Position numbers and translations under genes: made by a program. From Gordius sp. MW1 (taxonomy: Eukaryota; Nematomorpha; Gordioida; Gordea; Gordiidae): DNA of 64,000 bases. The stretch spans positions 10,496,537 to 10,560,536 of the forward strand of contig OZ038532.1 of the NCBI GenBank assembly GCA_964036665.1, written 5' to 3'. Below are positions 35,406 to 47,588 of the stretch, piece by piece. Position 1 is the first letter of the stretch. Each line of letters starts with the position of its first letter. The notes under the pieces are model-generated. The model ran no database searches, was not told the DNA's origin, and worked only from the letters and a program-made list of their open reading frames with translations.

Positions 35406-35558
35406 CATGGGCGTAGCCAGGTTTTGGATTATGGGCATGGGGGCGAAACGTTCAAAAGTTTAATTAAGGGGGGGGGGGCAAAACATAATTTTTTTAATTT
35501 TTAAGGCTTTTTGCATTGAAAAAATTTTTTTTGCCCCCCCCCCCTGGCTACGCCCATG
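35406..35558. mobile_element. hAT-type MITE, 153 bp
   Basis: The same ends as the copy at 34328, with a perfect 8-bp duplication ccagcttc (35398-35405 and 35559-35566). Confidence 0.95.
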
Positions 35559-35566
35559 CCAGCTTC

Positions 35567-37496
35567 ATTTTTAAAGTGGCATAAAGCCTCATTAACATAT
35601 CTTTGAACGGAAAAATCCGATTAAACCGTCAAGACACGCGTTTTTATGAAATGGGTTTGTTAGAATTTTTCACATTAAGCAGAACTTTAAATATTATGAA
35701 GACAACAATTACAATAAGTAAAATTGATTACTTTTTTAAATTTGGTCGGGTCTAGGAAAAGAAATTTTGGTGGAACAAAAAATGCCAGACTTTCTATATT
35801 TTTAAATCATCCTTAGTAGATAACATATCAAGCCCTTTAGGACGGATGAACAAGCCTGGGGTGATAATGGTGGAAATTAATTATAATGGCACTGATGCGA
35901 GATTGAAAGATGTATGTTGCTCTCAGGAATTGTGTAGTGTAGAGGAGGAAAAATCCTTTCTACCCTTTTAAATTTGAAGAAAAAATTGAATAATTAATAT
36001 ATATTGTAAGTATTTATGCCTTTTTTAGATATATTACCCATGGGCCTCACCAGAGGGCGCGCCTTTCTTCTTAAATGGGGGGGGGGGGGATTTAATACAA
36101 ATAGCTTTAAATTTTTGTCTTATGCCCCCCTATATAAACTTAACATTGATTAATATAAAAACACATTGGCAAATTTGAAAGGTAATTTAATTTTCTTCTA
36201 AATTGAATATCAGAGATTACTATTTAATTCCTACCACCAAATTTCAAATATGGACATTCGAATTTTTTTTCGCAAATCATGTTAGTTGTGTTTTTAGACC
36301 AATAATCTTTTATTTAATATTTATGACTACTACGATAAAATCGCTATGGTTGTGTTTAACGAGTATTCACAGAAAGTTGGCGAAGGAAAAAATAGACTAT
36401 ATAAAGCTTGTAGTCACTTTCTCCGAAAATTTTATTTGATTATATTTTTATAATATAAAAATTTACATATAGGGTCCGGTTCGGAATTTTAATGGTTATA
36501 GAAATCTTAAATTAATCAGAATAAAAGTTTTTAATAATAATTTAACGCATAGAATAAAAAAAATATAAATGAACTATAAAAGTATTATCATATTTATCTT
36601 CAACGTAACAAGCGTTGTCAATAAACCTCATCCTGAAAGAACAAATTTTAAATGTCGACATTTTTTCTAATTCAATCGGTATTAGCATCTTTTTAATGCT
36701 TTTGAAATAGAGGCATAAGAATTTTGATATTTTATGATAAATGTCTAAAATAAAACAGTAAAAATTTAAAACATCTAGAAGCGTGGCTTTTGAATCCCTT
36801 ATTCTTAGTGATAAAAATCATTAATGTTATTCCAATTTATAAAAATATAAAACCATCAGATAGTCGGTTTTGCTTTTACCCACCAATGACAATGCTAGAA
36901 ACCACTAAAAAGGTGATTAAAGCCTCGACAATTTGTTGATCTTATAGTCTTGTAAAATAGTGTCGAACCCTCAAAAGTACACTATTTCTATAACATTCAT
37001 AAATGTTCAAGCATTTTGATGGCTATTTCATCTTGATTCAAAACACAAATGAAGAGACTGGCTTAGCTTAGTATATTTACCAACCGAATCCGTATTAAAT
37101 TCCTTTAGAATCCTTAAGAAGTAGGTTTCATTTATAATTCATTTAACACAAAATGAATAACTTTAATATTTTATATTATGATATATTGTTTTTAACAGAA
37201 TTAAAGACTACTCCTGGCCTATTTTATAAATATTAAGTTCGGCCCGCTTGGATTTCAAAGTCTATGATTTAAGACCCGGGCCCGGCCCGGAAATGTTGGT
37301 TAAGGCCGGGCCTCTGACCACCCCGCAGGTCTCTAGTTGGGGCCAGAGCATTATCGAAAAGCCATTATTGTTTGCCCTCCCTCCTCCTTATCCAAATCCT
37401 GGCTACGCCCATGTATTACATTTTGATATGCTGTCCGAAATTAAATTTTATAAATGAAAATTTGAATATGATTATCGCACTTTAAGATAAATCAAA
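35567..37496. other. DNA without a supported gene
   Basis: A G run lies near 36078 and a worn MITE right end (ctggctacgcccatg) at about 37398-37412. A gcccgggcccggcccgg cluster near 37275 resembles the hAT-derived remnant at 27085. Confidence 0.4.
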
Positions 37497-37657
37497 CATG
37501 GGCGTAGCCAACATTAGAATTAGAGGGGGGCATGATTTAGGGAGGGGCAAAATGAAATTTGTTGAAATCTTAGTCATAATTTTTATAATTTTCAGCAATT
37601 TTTTTTTATTTAGAGGGGGGCGGCCGCCCCTCCCTACCCCTCTTGGCTACGCCCATG
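37497..37657. mobile_element. hAT-type MITE, 161 bp
   Basis: The ends are catgggcgtagcc and ggctacgcccatg. The flanks aatcaaa and aatcaat show a nearly matching duplication. Confidence 0.85.
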
Positions 37658-38332
37658 AATCAATGATTCAATTAGAATGAATCGTTTTAATATAACCTCC
37701 ATTAAACACGATCCCAAAGAATACTTTTACATCAAGCAGAAAATCACCAAGGAAATTGTAAAGTCCAATGCAATCTCAATCCATGGCTCGATGCCAGCTC
37801 ATTAATTTATATTTTAGCATGTAACATACACAATTATTTGGAAATAAGCTTCTATCGAAAAAAAAAATTTATTAATTGATATATTTATTAATAAATCATT
37901 AATATCGAAAAATAAGTAAAGCAATAATTTAAGATTAATAAGTGGAAAGGGCTATTTTTTTATTATTTTCAAAATTAATGCAATTTCATTGTAGTTTTAT
38001 TTTAGTTTTTTGTTAACTTCTTATTATTCACATATAACTTAATGTGAAATTTAAAAATAATCGAGTCATAAACATAAAGCTGATTGCAAAATTTTGAATA
38101 CTTATTTATGCCATATCATGTTGAATATTTTTAAACGATTTATTTTTGTAAAAGGTTATTAACTTAAATAAGAGTGACATTAACAATAATATACATGCGA
38201 TAACATTTTAAGATGTCGTGAGGGGCTTTTTAATATTGCTGTTATATTAAAGTCACGATAATATTTTTTAAAAATAAAAAACTCCGTATTAATCAAGCAT
38301 TTAATTTAATAACCTAATTTAATAACTCTAAT
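37658..38332. other. AT-rich DNA without a recognised gene
   Basis: Nothing supported. Confidence 0.4.
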
Positions 38333-38491
38333 AATGGGCGTAGCCAGGTTTTGATTTGGGGGGGGGGGGAGGGCGAAAATGATTTAAGTTCAATTAGGGG
38401 GGGGAGGGGTTAAACATAATTTTTTTTTAATTTTTAAGGGTTTTTGCATTGATTTTTTTTTGTCATTTGGGGGCCCCTGGCTACGCCCATG
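38333..38491. mobile_element. hAT-type MITE, 159 bp
   Basis: The ends are aatgggcgtagccagg (first base changed) and ctggctacgcccatg. The flanks actctaat and gctttaat agree at 6 of 8 positions, so this is an older copy. Confidence 0.85.
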
Positions 38492-39767
38492 GCTTTAATT
38501 TCCATATGAATGGTGACTTACAATATTTCATAATAAATTTAAACATATCTGAGAACTAGATTATTGTATCCAAAAACCACTTTCTTATTATAAAAAGATA
38601 TGTTTGTATTAAAATGATATTTACTAAAGAATATATAAATTATAATACAACTTTTAAAACTAATATTGGTAAAAGTTACCGTTTTAATGAATCCATTTAG
38701 TTATAGGAATATGAAGCTTTGAGTATTATTTGAAAGCGACAATTGACTTTTATTGTCGCCATTTCGAACAGAAATACTACAAGCCTGAGGCTAATAAATA
38801 AGATTTATTATACTAAATCTTCCAAATATACAACGCTAAGTATCTACCTACATTAATATTAATTTTGACTCTAAACGTTTTCACAGAATATAATATATAA
38901 ACTAACTAAGTTTTTTGAGGCTCTAGACAAACTTCGAATTGCAAATATCAGTTAACAAATGCTAGCTTAAAGCCAAATAATGTAGCAAAAATGTATGGGA
39001 GACGCTTTTAAATAAGAAAATTGGATTGTTTGGAATTAGTGGGCAGAAGGATGGGCTAAAATTGTTTCATAATTTGATTGGTCAATCGGACCCAAATAAT
39101 TTTGACTGACACGCCTGAAAATCTGGAATTTTAGTATGACTGACATTGGACAAAAATACTATATTGGGCCAACGTTATGATATTTATATAGAAATCATTA
39201 TATTATAAGCAGAATTTTAAACTGAATTTCCAAATAAGAATAGCTATAACATTAACGCTTTAAATGTCTTTTTGCCTATCCCATTCCATTTTATGATGAA
39301 ACATCAAAATTTGGCTACGAACTGATTGCCAAACATGGTTGGTTTTCGTAAATTGAAAAAGCAAGATGTTTTAATGCTTAAAATATATAAATTTCATGGT
39401 AATACTGATTAAAATATTATATTAACTTGGCACGATCATTTGCTTTTAATTACATATTCAAATCTTAATCTTCGAATAAAAACAACTTTTCTAGTGAAAA
39501 ATTCGCAAAAATCTATATAAAATAACATCTCTCGATAATTATTATTTTAATCAAGACTACTGGATTTAGTAATAATTGATGAGTTTAAAAGACATTATGC
39601 CAGATAGGACACGATGTTTTAAGTAGGATGCCATGCTTGTTTGATTGAAGTAAAATAAAAACTTGTTGGACATTCACTACAATAATGTAACATAAAACAA
39701 AATAAGTTTGGATATTATTTAATTTTGTATTTGTTCTTATTCAATATAGACAAATTCACGGCGGCAT
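38492..39767. other. AT-rich DNA without a recognised gene
   Basis: Nothing supported. Confidence 0.4.
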
Positions 39768-39925
39768 CATGGGCTAGGCTAGGTTGGATTTAGAGGGGGG
39801 CAATAATGATTTAGGAAGAAGCAAAATGATAATTTTTGATATTTTAGCCACAATGAAATTTCTCTAAATTTCTAGATTTAGAGGGGGGCAGCCGACCCTC
39901 CCTGCCACCCCTAGCTATGTCTTTG
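39768..39925. mobile_element. hAT-type MITE, worn copy
   Basis: It begins catgggctaggctagg and ends ctagctatgtctttg, so both ends have several changes. The flanks ggcggcat and cacggcat agree at 6 of 8. It is probably the oldest complete copy in this cluster. Confidence 0.75.
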
Positions 39926-40090
39926 CACGGCATATCAAAATATACACCGTTTCTTTCTTATACACATAATTTTAATTATAGGCCCTGAGGGTTATAAGTT
40001 GATATAAATATAATCCTTATGTCGGTTGATATTTGTCACTTAGTATACAATGTTAATATCTTAATGTAAAAAAAATTTCTGACATATCTG

Positions 40091-40253
40091 CATGGGCGTA
40101 GCCAAGGGGGGCAAAGAGGGGCGGCTGCCCCCTCTAAATCCAAAAATTTGTTGAAATTTATTAAAATTATGGCTAAAATTTAAAAAAATGATCATTTTGC
40201 CCTTCCTCCTAATCCATTATTGCCCCCCTATCCCAATGCTGGCTACGCCCATG
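40091..40253. mobile_element. hAT-type MITE, 163 bp
   Basis: The ends are catgggcgtagcc and ggctacgcccatg. The flanks catatctg (40083-40090) and catatcag (40254-40261) agree at 7 of 8. Its internal core is in the opposite orientation to the copy at 37497. Confidence 0.9.
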
Positions 40254-40261
40254 CATATCAG

Positions 40262-41871
40262 CATTAAAAATTTAAATTAATTGTAATATGGCTATTTTTC
40301 ATGTGCATTTCAAAAAATAATATGATATAGTCTTAAGTATCAAAAGTTTAACTGCATCAAAAGCAAAAATGAAAGTAGAGATACATAATTACAGTTAGTG
40401 TATATTTTGAAGTAAAAATGTTTAATATATATTTTTAATCAAATAGGTTATAAATCAGTTAAGTAAAAAGCAAATACAAAATGTACTTAAGTTTCAAATT
40501 GGTGAGACTGGGGCTAGTTATAGCCCGAGGCTACTTATATTTTTGTAATCATTTTTAAAAATTATAATCATAAAACATTATTATTTTAACCATGAGTATA
40601 TTGTCATAAGGTATAAGGAAAAAATTAATTGGTTGGAAAAAAATTTTTCGAGAAAAAGTGGCTTGGGGCTGGTAGTATCCTTAACTAAATTTTGTATTTT
40701 GCATGTAAAATTATTTTGAGAATATACTTTAACCAATATAAAATTTATCTTATAAAGGCATGTTTTTACTGTAAAAAATGTCTAATAATTAAAATTTTAT
40801 TTACAGTATAACATGCTAAATTATTATCTGTGTAAAAAATAGGAGTCGGGGCTAGTCGGAGAGAGGCTAGTGCTACCCATTATTCATTTTTCTTACCTCA
40901 TAAAGACAAATGACAAAATTTAAAAAACAAAAATTTCGTTTAATTTTAACTAGACCGTGATTATAAATTAAATACTATTAAAAGACTTTCTATGATTATA
41001 AGTCAGGATATCACCTTAGCCCATTTTATATTTATAATGGGTAAAGTACAACCGTCTTACATTTACATTTTTATGTTTTTAAATAAAATTCCTGACCCGA
41101 GCAATTGAATCGTTGGATTTTCTAAGGGTTTTGCAATATTCGCACCTTGATCCGTAAAAAAAGTTGAAGTAAATTTCTTCAGTAACTTCAAGAGTTATTT
41201 TTTCAACAATATTTTTAATATTATACCCTGATTTTTTGCGTGAAGAAATAGGGTTGCAAATAGGATTTTTTTCATTGATAAAATTGAATGAATGCTAAGT
41301 AAATATAAATGTTCGTAATAATGGAATAAAATATATAAATAACAATAAAACTTCCATTTCATACACGGATCAATGCCATCTGTTTAGTTTAAGCCTAATT
41401 CTATATTTTTGTCTTCAAAATATTTTGTATTTGTAAATAAACTAGTAATCCATATAAACATATAAAACAAATAAAAATAAATGATGTCTATTTTTTGAAA
41501 CGAGCCTTTTTTCAAATATCTTGTCCAGCCCACGACCCTACCCCGTTGTTTTTTAGTGTTAGATCCCATCCATACGCGCCCTGAGACCATGCTTTGGGAC
41601 CAGTCCAAAGCCTAGATCCGCCCATGCAAATCCTTAATAACGATAATAGTATACTTAAGAATTTGAGTCTAAAAAATAAAATAATGAAATTGTTAATGTA
41701 TCTGTTTGTCAAAAGTAATATAAATAATCATAAAAATATACTCAAAATTTTGAATAAAATATTGCAAAAATAGAAATAATGAAAATTATTTATGAGTAAA
41801 TCTAGCCGATTAAGTAAAATAAAGTATTTAACACTTTTGAAAATAATAAATTTTTGACTAAATTAAATATT
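40262..41871. other. AT-rich DNA without a recognised gene
   Basis: No convincing coding frame. The gctagt-containing segments near 40510, 40665 and 40850 (gactggggctagttatagcc and similar) may be one repeat family. A similar agccccaaaaac segment lies near 2865. Confidence 0.4.
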
Positions 41872-41876
41872 TGAAT

Positions 41877-43592
41877 TGTGGTATGATATACTATGGTATA
41901 ACTCCTTTCCTCCCCATTTAATTTTTCTTACGTGTGTGTTATTTCTTTCCCCATATATTATTATTTATCAACACGCATCACTGAATTTTGTATACGCGTA
42001 CGATAATTTATATATATTTAATTAATTCTTTTTCTCTTTGAAACAGCCTAAATAAATAAACAAACGATGTAAGGTGGAAAGCTTTAATAAATAAGTATTT
42101 TGCCTTCGGAAGACTTATAATTGGTGACCATCCTGAATGTAATGTTTCCCTGCCGGCCCAATTATTTCCCTATTCCCTCATTTCGTAAATCGTATCCTTA
42201 GAATGCGAAATGGGTGTCAGATGTGGGATCTGAACCCACGCCCTCAGGGGCGGCTAAAGAAATAATAATATATGGGGGAAACACACAGGGAAGGGAAATT
42301 AAAAGGGAGGTGTGGTATACTGCGAGAGAAATAATAATTTTTAAAACAGCAATTTACAATGTAGGTATAATAAACTGATACAGCCTTTGTGATAATTCAG
42401 TATAGATTAATTATAATTTTTGTTGCTATTGCCCGGTGCGTCATAGAGCTGGGACGACTAATTCGCTAGCCATGACGTACCCTTTTTATCACTGATTTAC
42501 ACATAAATCAGTCGATTCGTGGCAAAGGCAAGAAGCTAGCACTAGATGCCAGATGTTTGAAAATTATGTAGGCTGAACAATTGATGAAAATTTTAATAGT
42601 ACCTATAAAATGTTCTGACTTTGATTGTAAAAAAGTCGCCTCAACCTTTAGATAAAAAAAGTTGCATTCAACAACACTGAACTCCTAGACCTTTATCGGA
42701 AGTACATTAAGTCTTTGACTTATCGATAAAGGGGGAGGTGTGGTATACTCATAGACTAATAGACTGCTCATCTCTTATATATTCACGCATCAATAGTGTT
42801 GCAAAAAAACGACCGCCATTTTGATAAGTGAAGTAGAGTTTGTGTTATAGACTACGTATCAGAGGTTATTCAAATTATTACTTTTGCATCTACCCTAATT
42901 TGTATTATCCCACCTTTAGGCGTATCACCGCACTATCACGCGTATCACCCCACTATCATGCGCATCACCCACTATCGCGCAACCTTACTATATATATATA
43001 CTAAATTTATATTAGTTTCTTCAATCTTTCTTTGGTTGTATATGTAATATACAATAGTTTGTATAGCGATGGATTGTATTGGACAAATCATTGAACTTAT
43101 AACATGAAACAACCCATTTTAATCATTATAGCGATTTTAAAAATTCATCAAACCTTATGAATTGGCCAAATTTTATGTTTTACTTTTCAAAATGGATGCC
43201 AAAATTTGGAACCCTTTTTAAAAGGGAATGAGCAGTCTATTAGTCTATGGGTATACTGTGGTATATCTCCTTTCCTTCCCATTTAATTTCCCTTACGTGT
43301 GTGTTATTTCTTCCCCCATATAGTAATATTTATCAACACGCGCATTATTGAATTTTGTATACGCGTACAAAACGCGTACTGTATCGATAATTTATATATA
43401 TTCGATCATTAATTCTTTTTCTCTTTGAAATAGCCTAAATAAATAAACGAGTAAGGTGAAAAGCTTTAATATAAATATTCCGCCTTCGGAAGACTTATAA
43501 TTGGTGACCATCCTGAATGTAAATGTTTCCCCTGCCGGCCCAATAAATTCCCTATTCCCTCATTTCGTAAATCGTATCTTTAGGATGCGAAA
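41877..43592 (+). mobile_element. Short LTR retroelement without coding capacity
   Basis: LTR1 (41877-42210, 334 bp) starts tgtggtatgatatac. LTR2 starts at 42739 (tgtggtatact), is split by a MITE, resumes at 43258 and ends at 43592; both LTRs end in atgcgaaa. The 5-bp flank tgaat occurs at 41872-41876 and 43593-43597. After LTR1, tgtcagatgtgggat (42215 onward) is complementary to the 3' end expected of a tRNA-Leu and is a likely primer site. The purine tract aaagggggagg sits immediately before LTR2. The 530-bp interior has no gag or pol frame, so it must have been moved by another element's proteins. It resembles a TRIM-type element. Confidence 0.82.
42750..43249. mobile_element. MULE-type MITE inserted in LTR2, itself interrupted
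   Basis: The ends are catagactaatagactgctc and its near complement. The 8-bp duplication ggtatact is at 42742-42749 and 43250-43257. It matches the copy at 26460 except for a 212-bp insert (42844-43055), flanked by the direct repeat agtttgt on both sides. The insert holds short cgtatcaccccactatca-type repeats. Confidence 0.92.
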
Positions 43593-43611
43593 TGAATGTA
43601 TCATATTTTAT

Positions 43612-43860
43612 GTTAATTACTTGCTATGCAATTTATGGGCTCGTTTTTGGTTGTCCGTTGTCCGTTGTCCGTTGTCCTCCCTATCTATTTGCATTGGGTA
43701 TATTAGGTTATCGCTTTTTTAAATTAATGCATGAGAAAGAGGTGCCCCACCCCTCATCTCTATCTCCCTCGCTGTGTTATTTTTTAAATTAATGCATAAG
43801 AGGTGCCCCACCCCTCATCTCTATCTCCCTCGGTGTGTTATATATAAGATTTGTTAAATT
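43612..43860 (+). repeat. SINE-like module with tccgttgtccg repeats
   Basis: It carries tgctatgcaatttatgggct, then three ttgtccg repeats, then a tandem segment aagaggtgccccacccctca with tctatctccctcg (two copies; a third lies at 55230). The same head module occurs at 50334, 50698, 55130 and 55710. Confidence 0.65.
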
Positions 43861-44110
43861 ATCTATTATATAATAAACATAAATAAAAGTTGTTTACTTT
43901 TAATTGCTATGCAATTTAACTAGTTATATAATAAACATAAATAAAAGTTGTTTACTTTTAATCGCTATGCAATTTAACTAGTTTTTGTTATATAATAAAC
44001 ATAGATAAAAGTTGTTTACTTTTAATGCTATGCAATTTAACTAGTTATATAATAAACATAAATAAAATTGTTTACTTTTAATTGCTATGCAATTTAACTA
44101 GTTTTGGGGT
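43860..44110 (+). repeat. Minisatellite of about 62 bp
   Basis: Four copies of a unit with ataataaacataaataaaag, ttgtttacttttaat and tgctatgcaatttaactagt. A fifth copy sits at 44333-44395 inside the next array. Confidence 0.85.
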
Positions 44111-45095
44111 TAGAATCCCGGAGTTTTTTATTGACTCTTATGATTGTTCTTGGTACTATCATTGATAATAAGAATTTTTGGCCGTCCGCTGGCTGCTGAC
44201 CAATGAAAAAAATGACCATTGGCCAAAATGTGAATCGAAATTATTTTTTTCGTTTTTTTTGATTATTATGATTGTTCCTGTTTCTACCATTGCTATTATG
44301 ACTTTTTGGCCGTCCGCTGGCTGCTGACCAATGTTATATAATAAACATAAATAAAAGTTGTTTACTTCTAATTGCTATGCAATTTAACTAGTTTTTGGGT
44401 TAGAATCCCGGAGTTTTTTTGACTCTTCTGATTGTTCTTGTTACTATCATTGATAATAAGACTTTTTGGCCGTCCGTTGGCTGCTGACCAATGAAAAAAA
44501 TGACCATTGGCCAAAATGTGATTCGAAATTATTTTTTTCGTTTTTTTTGACTATTATGATTGTTCCTGTTACTACCATTGCTATTATGACTTTTTGGCCT
44601 CCGCTGGCTCCTGACCGATGGAAAAAATGACCATTGGCCAAAATGTGAATCGAAATTATTTTTTTCGTTTTTTTTGACTATTATGATTGTTCCTGTTACT
44701 ACCATTGCTATTATGACTTTTTGGCCGTCCGCTGGCTGCTGACCAATTAAAATGACCATTGGCCAAAATGTGATTCGAAAACTTTTTTTTCGTTTTTTTT
44801 TTGACTTTTATGAATTTATATCCGCTTTTACCGTGTCCTGGCTGCTGACCAATGGAAAAAAATGACCATTGGCCAAAATGTGATTCGAAATTTTTTTTTC
44901 GTTTTTTTTACTCTTATAAATTTATATCCACTTTTACCGTGTGCTGGCTGCTGACCAATGGAAAAAAATGACCATTGGCCAAAGTGAGCATCAAAATTTT
45001 TTTTTCCGTTTTTTTTGGCTATCATTGACTTATAGAGTATCTGTTGGTACTGACCTATAGAGAAAAAGTGACCATTGGCCAAATTTTTGATTTTT
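44111..45095 (+). repeat. Minisatellite array, about 115-bp units
   Basis: Eight or so units. Each has a T-rich ttcgttttttttgact segment, attgttcctgttactaccat or a diverged form, tttttggccgtccgctggct, and the inverted pair gaccaatg...gaccattggcc. A B-box-like ttagaatcccgg precedes the first unit. The unit is shared with 4195-4640 (reverse), 50500-51560 and 53545-54455. Confidence 0.9.
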
Positions 45096-45329
45096 TTAAT
45101 TAAAAATCGTTCAAATTCAACAAAAAATTGCTCCCAACAATTCTGCAAATTCTTAACATTGTGTTGTTTAATAATATAATGTTTGTTAGACCCATAATCA
45201 CTAAAGGCCATAAAAACTAATGTAATACGCAACTAGAAGCAAACACTAAATCTAACCCTAACCCTTGCCTATATTACATTTTGCCTATATTACATTTTGC
45301 CTATAATGGAAAATTTGTATAAATAATTA

Positions 45330-45500
45330 ATTAATCATTAGGCATTCTCGCCCCTTCCCACCTTTCTCGATCATAAATTGCATAGCAAATATGATACATT
45401 TATACGAAGTACAGATGAGTCGTCCCCCCTTCCCTTCCCCTCTTCCCTTCCCTTCTCCCCCTTCCCACGAGGGCCGAAGGCCCGAGTTTTTTTTTATTAT
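45330..45500 (-). repeat. Dispersed C/T-rich repeat with a ggcc hairpin
   Basis: Reverse-orientation copy of the module at 3235: cccttcccacctttctcg, attgcatagcaaatatg, a C/T-rich tract, and cgagggccgaaggcccgag, which can fold into a short hairpin. Confidence 0.8.
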
Positions 45501-47400
45501 TATAAAATTTGCTAATTTTAATTGTGCAAACGTGAACAAAAAATAAAATTTATACTTTATATACCTATTGAAGTTTATCTAAGCAAAAATTAACCATTAG
45601 ATCAAAAATCCCTAAAATATAAATAATGTGATGAAAATTGCGACGGTTACGATAACAGGTATAGACTTTAAAATAAGAAAGGGATGAAAAAAGATTAAGG
45701 GTCGTTCATTTTCTCTTCCACTAATTTGCCATCCAGGAAAAGTGTAAAACGTAAAATTTGTAAGAGAAACCTTGTAAATAGATAATGTTTGCTTTTCAAA
45801 TTTTGTTTAAATTTTTTTCTATTGCAATTTTAAAGAATACAGACTATTTTTATCCCGTTAATATAACACGTTATTATGCGAATTTCGTTATATTAAACGC
45901 TATCATTGTAAAAAGCTTAATACAAATGTAAATTGCATTTTTAAAAATATTTTTATCATTAATTTAATTTTTAAATTAAGTTCTTGATATATCCGACGGA
46001 GAATCATCCTTTTAAATATTTATGTGATTATTATTAAAATTGATGCCCAGTTTTTGTGGTGATTTAATGCAATTCATTAATTTGTAAAGATACCGTCTTA
46101 ACAAAAATAATTCCTAAGGCAATATCTTTTTTATACTTAATAAAAGTGAAGTGGAAAACAGGATAATGGTGGAATGGGGTACGTCTAGGCTGAAACCAAG
46201 TAGATCGAGGTTGGAACGGAAAATGTGTAGGAGAGAACGAGGTGTGTGTATCGTTCCCACCCATAACATAACTTGGAGTTAAGGAGTATTAGGTTTAAAG
46301 ATACACATATAACCCACACCCTACCGAGCCCCTCAATTACATCACACAACCTTCACTCACACTCCTATGCAATAATATATAGATGGCTCTATAACCAAAT
46401 ATACATTTTAGATATTTAAATCATTTAGATATTACTAATTCCTCAATATTTTTTATAATAATAATAGCACACTCTTTTTCCTTCTTTTAAAATTGTGAAT
46501 GAAAGAAATTTTTCAGGTCAACCTAACCCCAGGTTTCAGGTTGGTATATTATTGACCTGAAGGGTTTTTAGGTTTTTTGGGCTCAACCTTAGGTTTAGGT
46601 TTGGGAATTGAAAAGACCTTATAGGTTTTTTGCAACCTAAACCTCATCCCTCTGGATTGGGTTACAAACCCTTGGTTTTAATCATCACTACTCGCGATGA
46701 CATTTATATAGTATATCCAGTTGTTTACACGATTTAAAAATACAACGTAATTTGTTCTAAATTTTTTTCACAATGATTATTTTGCCAATTCTTATGTCAT
46801 TTTTTTAAACCTTCTACGCTCATGAAAAGGAGTTAACTATTTATTTAGCTTTTTAATTACTCACATATACTTGGTTTTGTTTCAATTAATATGCCTTTAT
46901 TGCGATGCCTGTTTTTTAATAGCAGCTTCGGACTTAACAGACAATAAATTACTTGGGAAGGACAGTTCGTGCATGGCAAGGCGGATATTTATAATATATT
47001 AGATGGGTCCAGTCAGGTAATTTATTCATCCGGACCGAATTGACTCAAAAAAATTTAAACAATTTAACCTTTCTCAGCCCCTAACATCTTGTATTTACAT
47101 ATTATACGAATACGCAATGTTCAAACTTAAATTTACTAATACATTTTATAACTATTTTAGATGTATGAAAATAAAAATGCCTTATTTTTTTAAATCTTTG
47201 TTATCCATTAAAGTATAGAAGTAGAAATAATACCCAAGTTACATGATTTAAATTTAAAGAATACTCTTAGTTATCATCTTATATGTTTGCATAAAAGTGT
47301 ATTATAAATTTTTAAATATTTATAATCCCGTCCAATTATCCAAGTTCGATCATATATTCATCATTTTCAAATACTAATCAAATTTAAAAATAGAATTGTA
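45500..47400. other. AT-rich DNA, one aggttt-rich patch, no gene
   Basis: A segment at 46515-46690 is rich in aggttt and its complement aaccta, with gaccttataggttttttgc. This looks like the subterminal arrays of the hAT elements in this window, with another unit. Ends and duplication were not resolved. The rest has no supported gene. Confidence 0.45.
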
Positions 47401-47445
47401 TACTGAGCAAAAGCAACGCTTGGCCGGGTTCAGCTAGTAATTCTC
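47400..47445 (-). repeat. Reverse copy of the satellite's leading end
   Basis: The minus strand reads actagctgaacccggccaag and cgttgcttttgctcagta, close to the sequence at 9178-9215 that precedes the satellite. This suggests the satellite's head belongs to a dispersed element. It lies 150 bp upstream of the MTHFS gene. Confidence 0.6.
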
Positions 47446-47588
47446 ATTGCATTCTAGCATAGTTATTTAATTACGATTCCTTTCATTTTGACCCCATCGT
47501 GTTGCAACCGCTGGCTATTTTTCCCAATTCGGTTATTTGACCTATTTTGCTAAAATCAGCTGTTTTTTTTTCCCTTATTAATTCATGT

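Noticed and set aside
42212-42240. tRNA-Leu gene fragment
   Set aside because: Its position directly after an LTR and its orientation fit a retroelement primer-binding site better than a tRNA gene.
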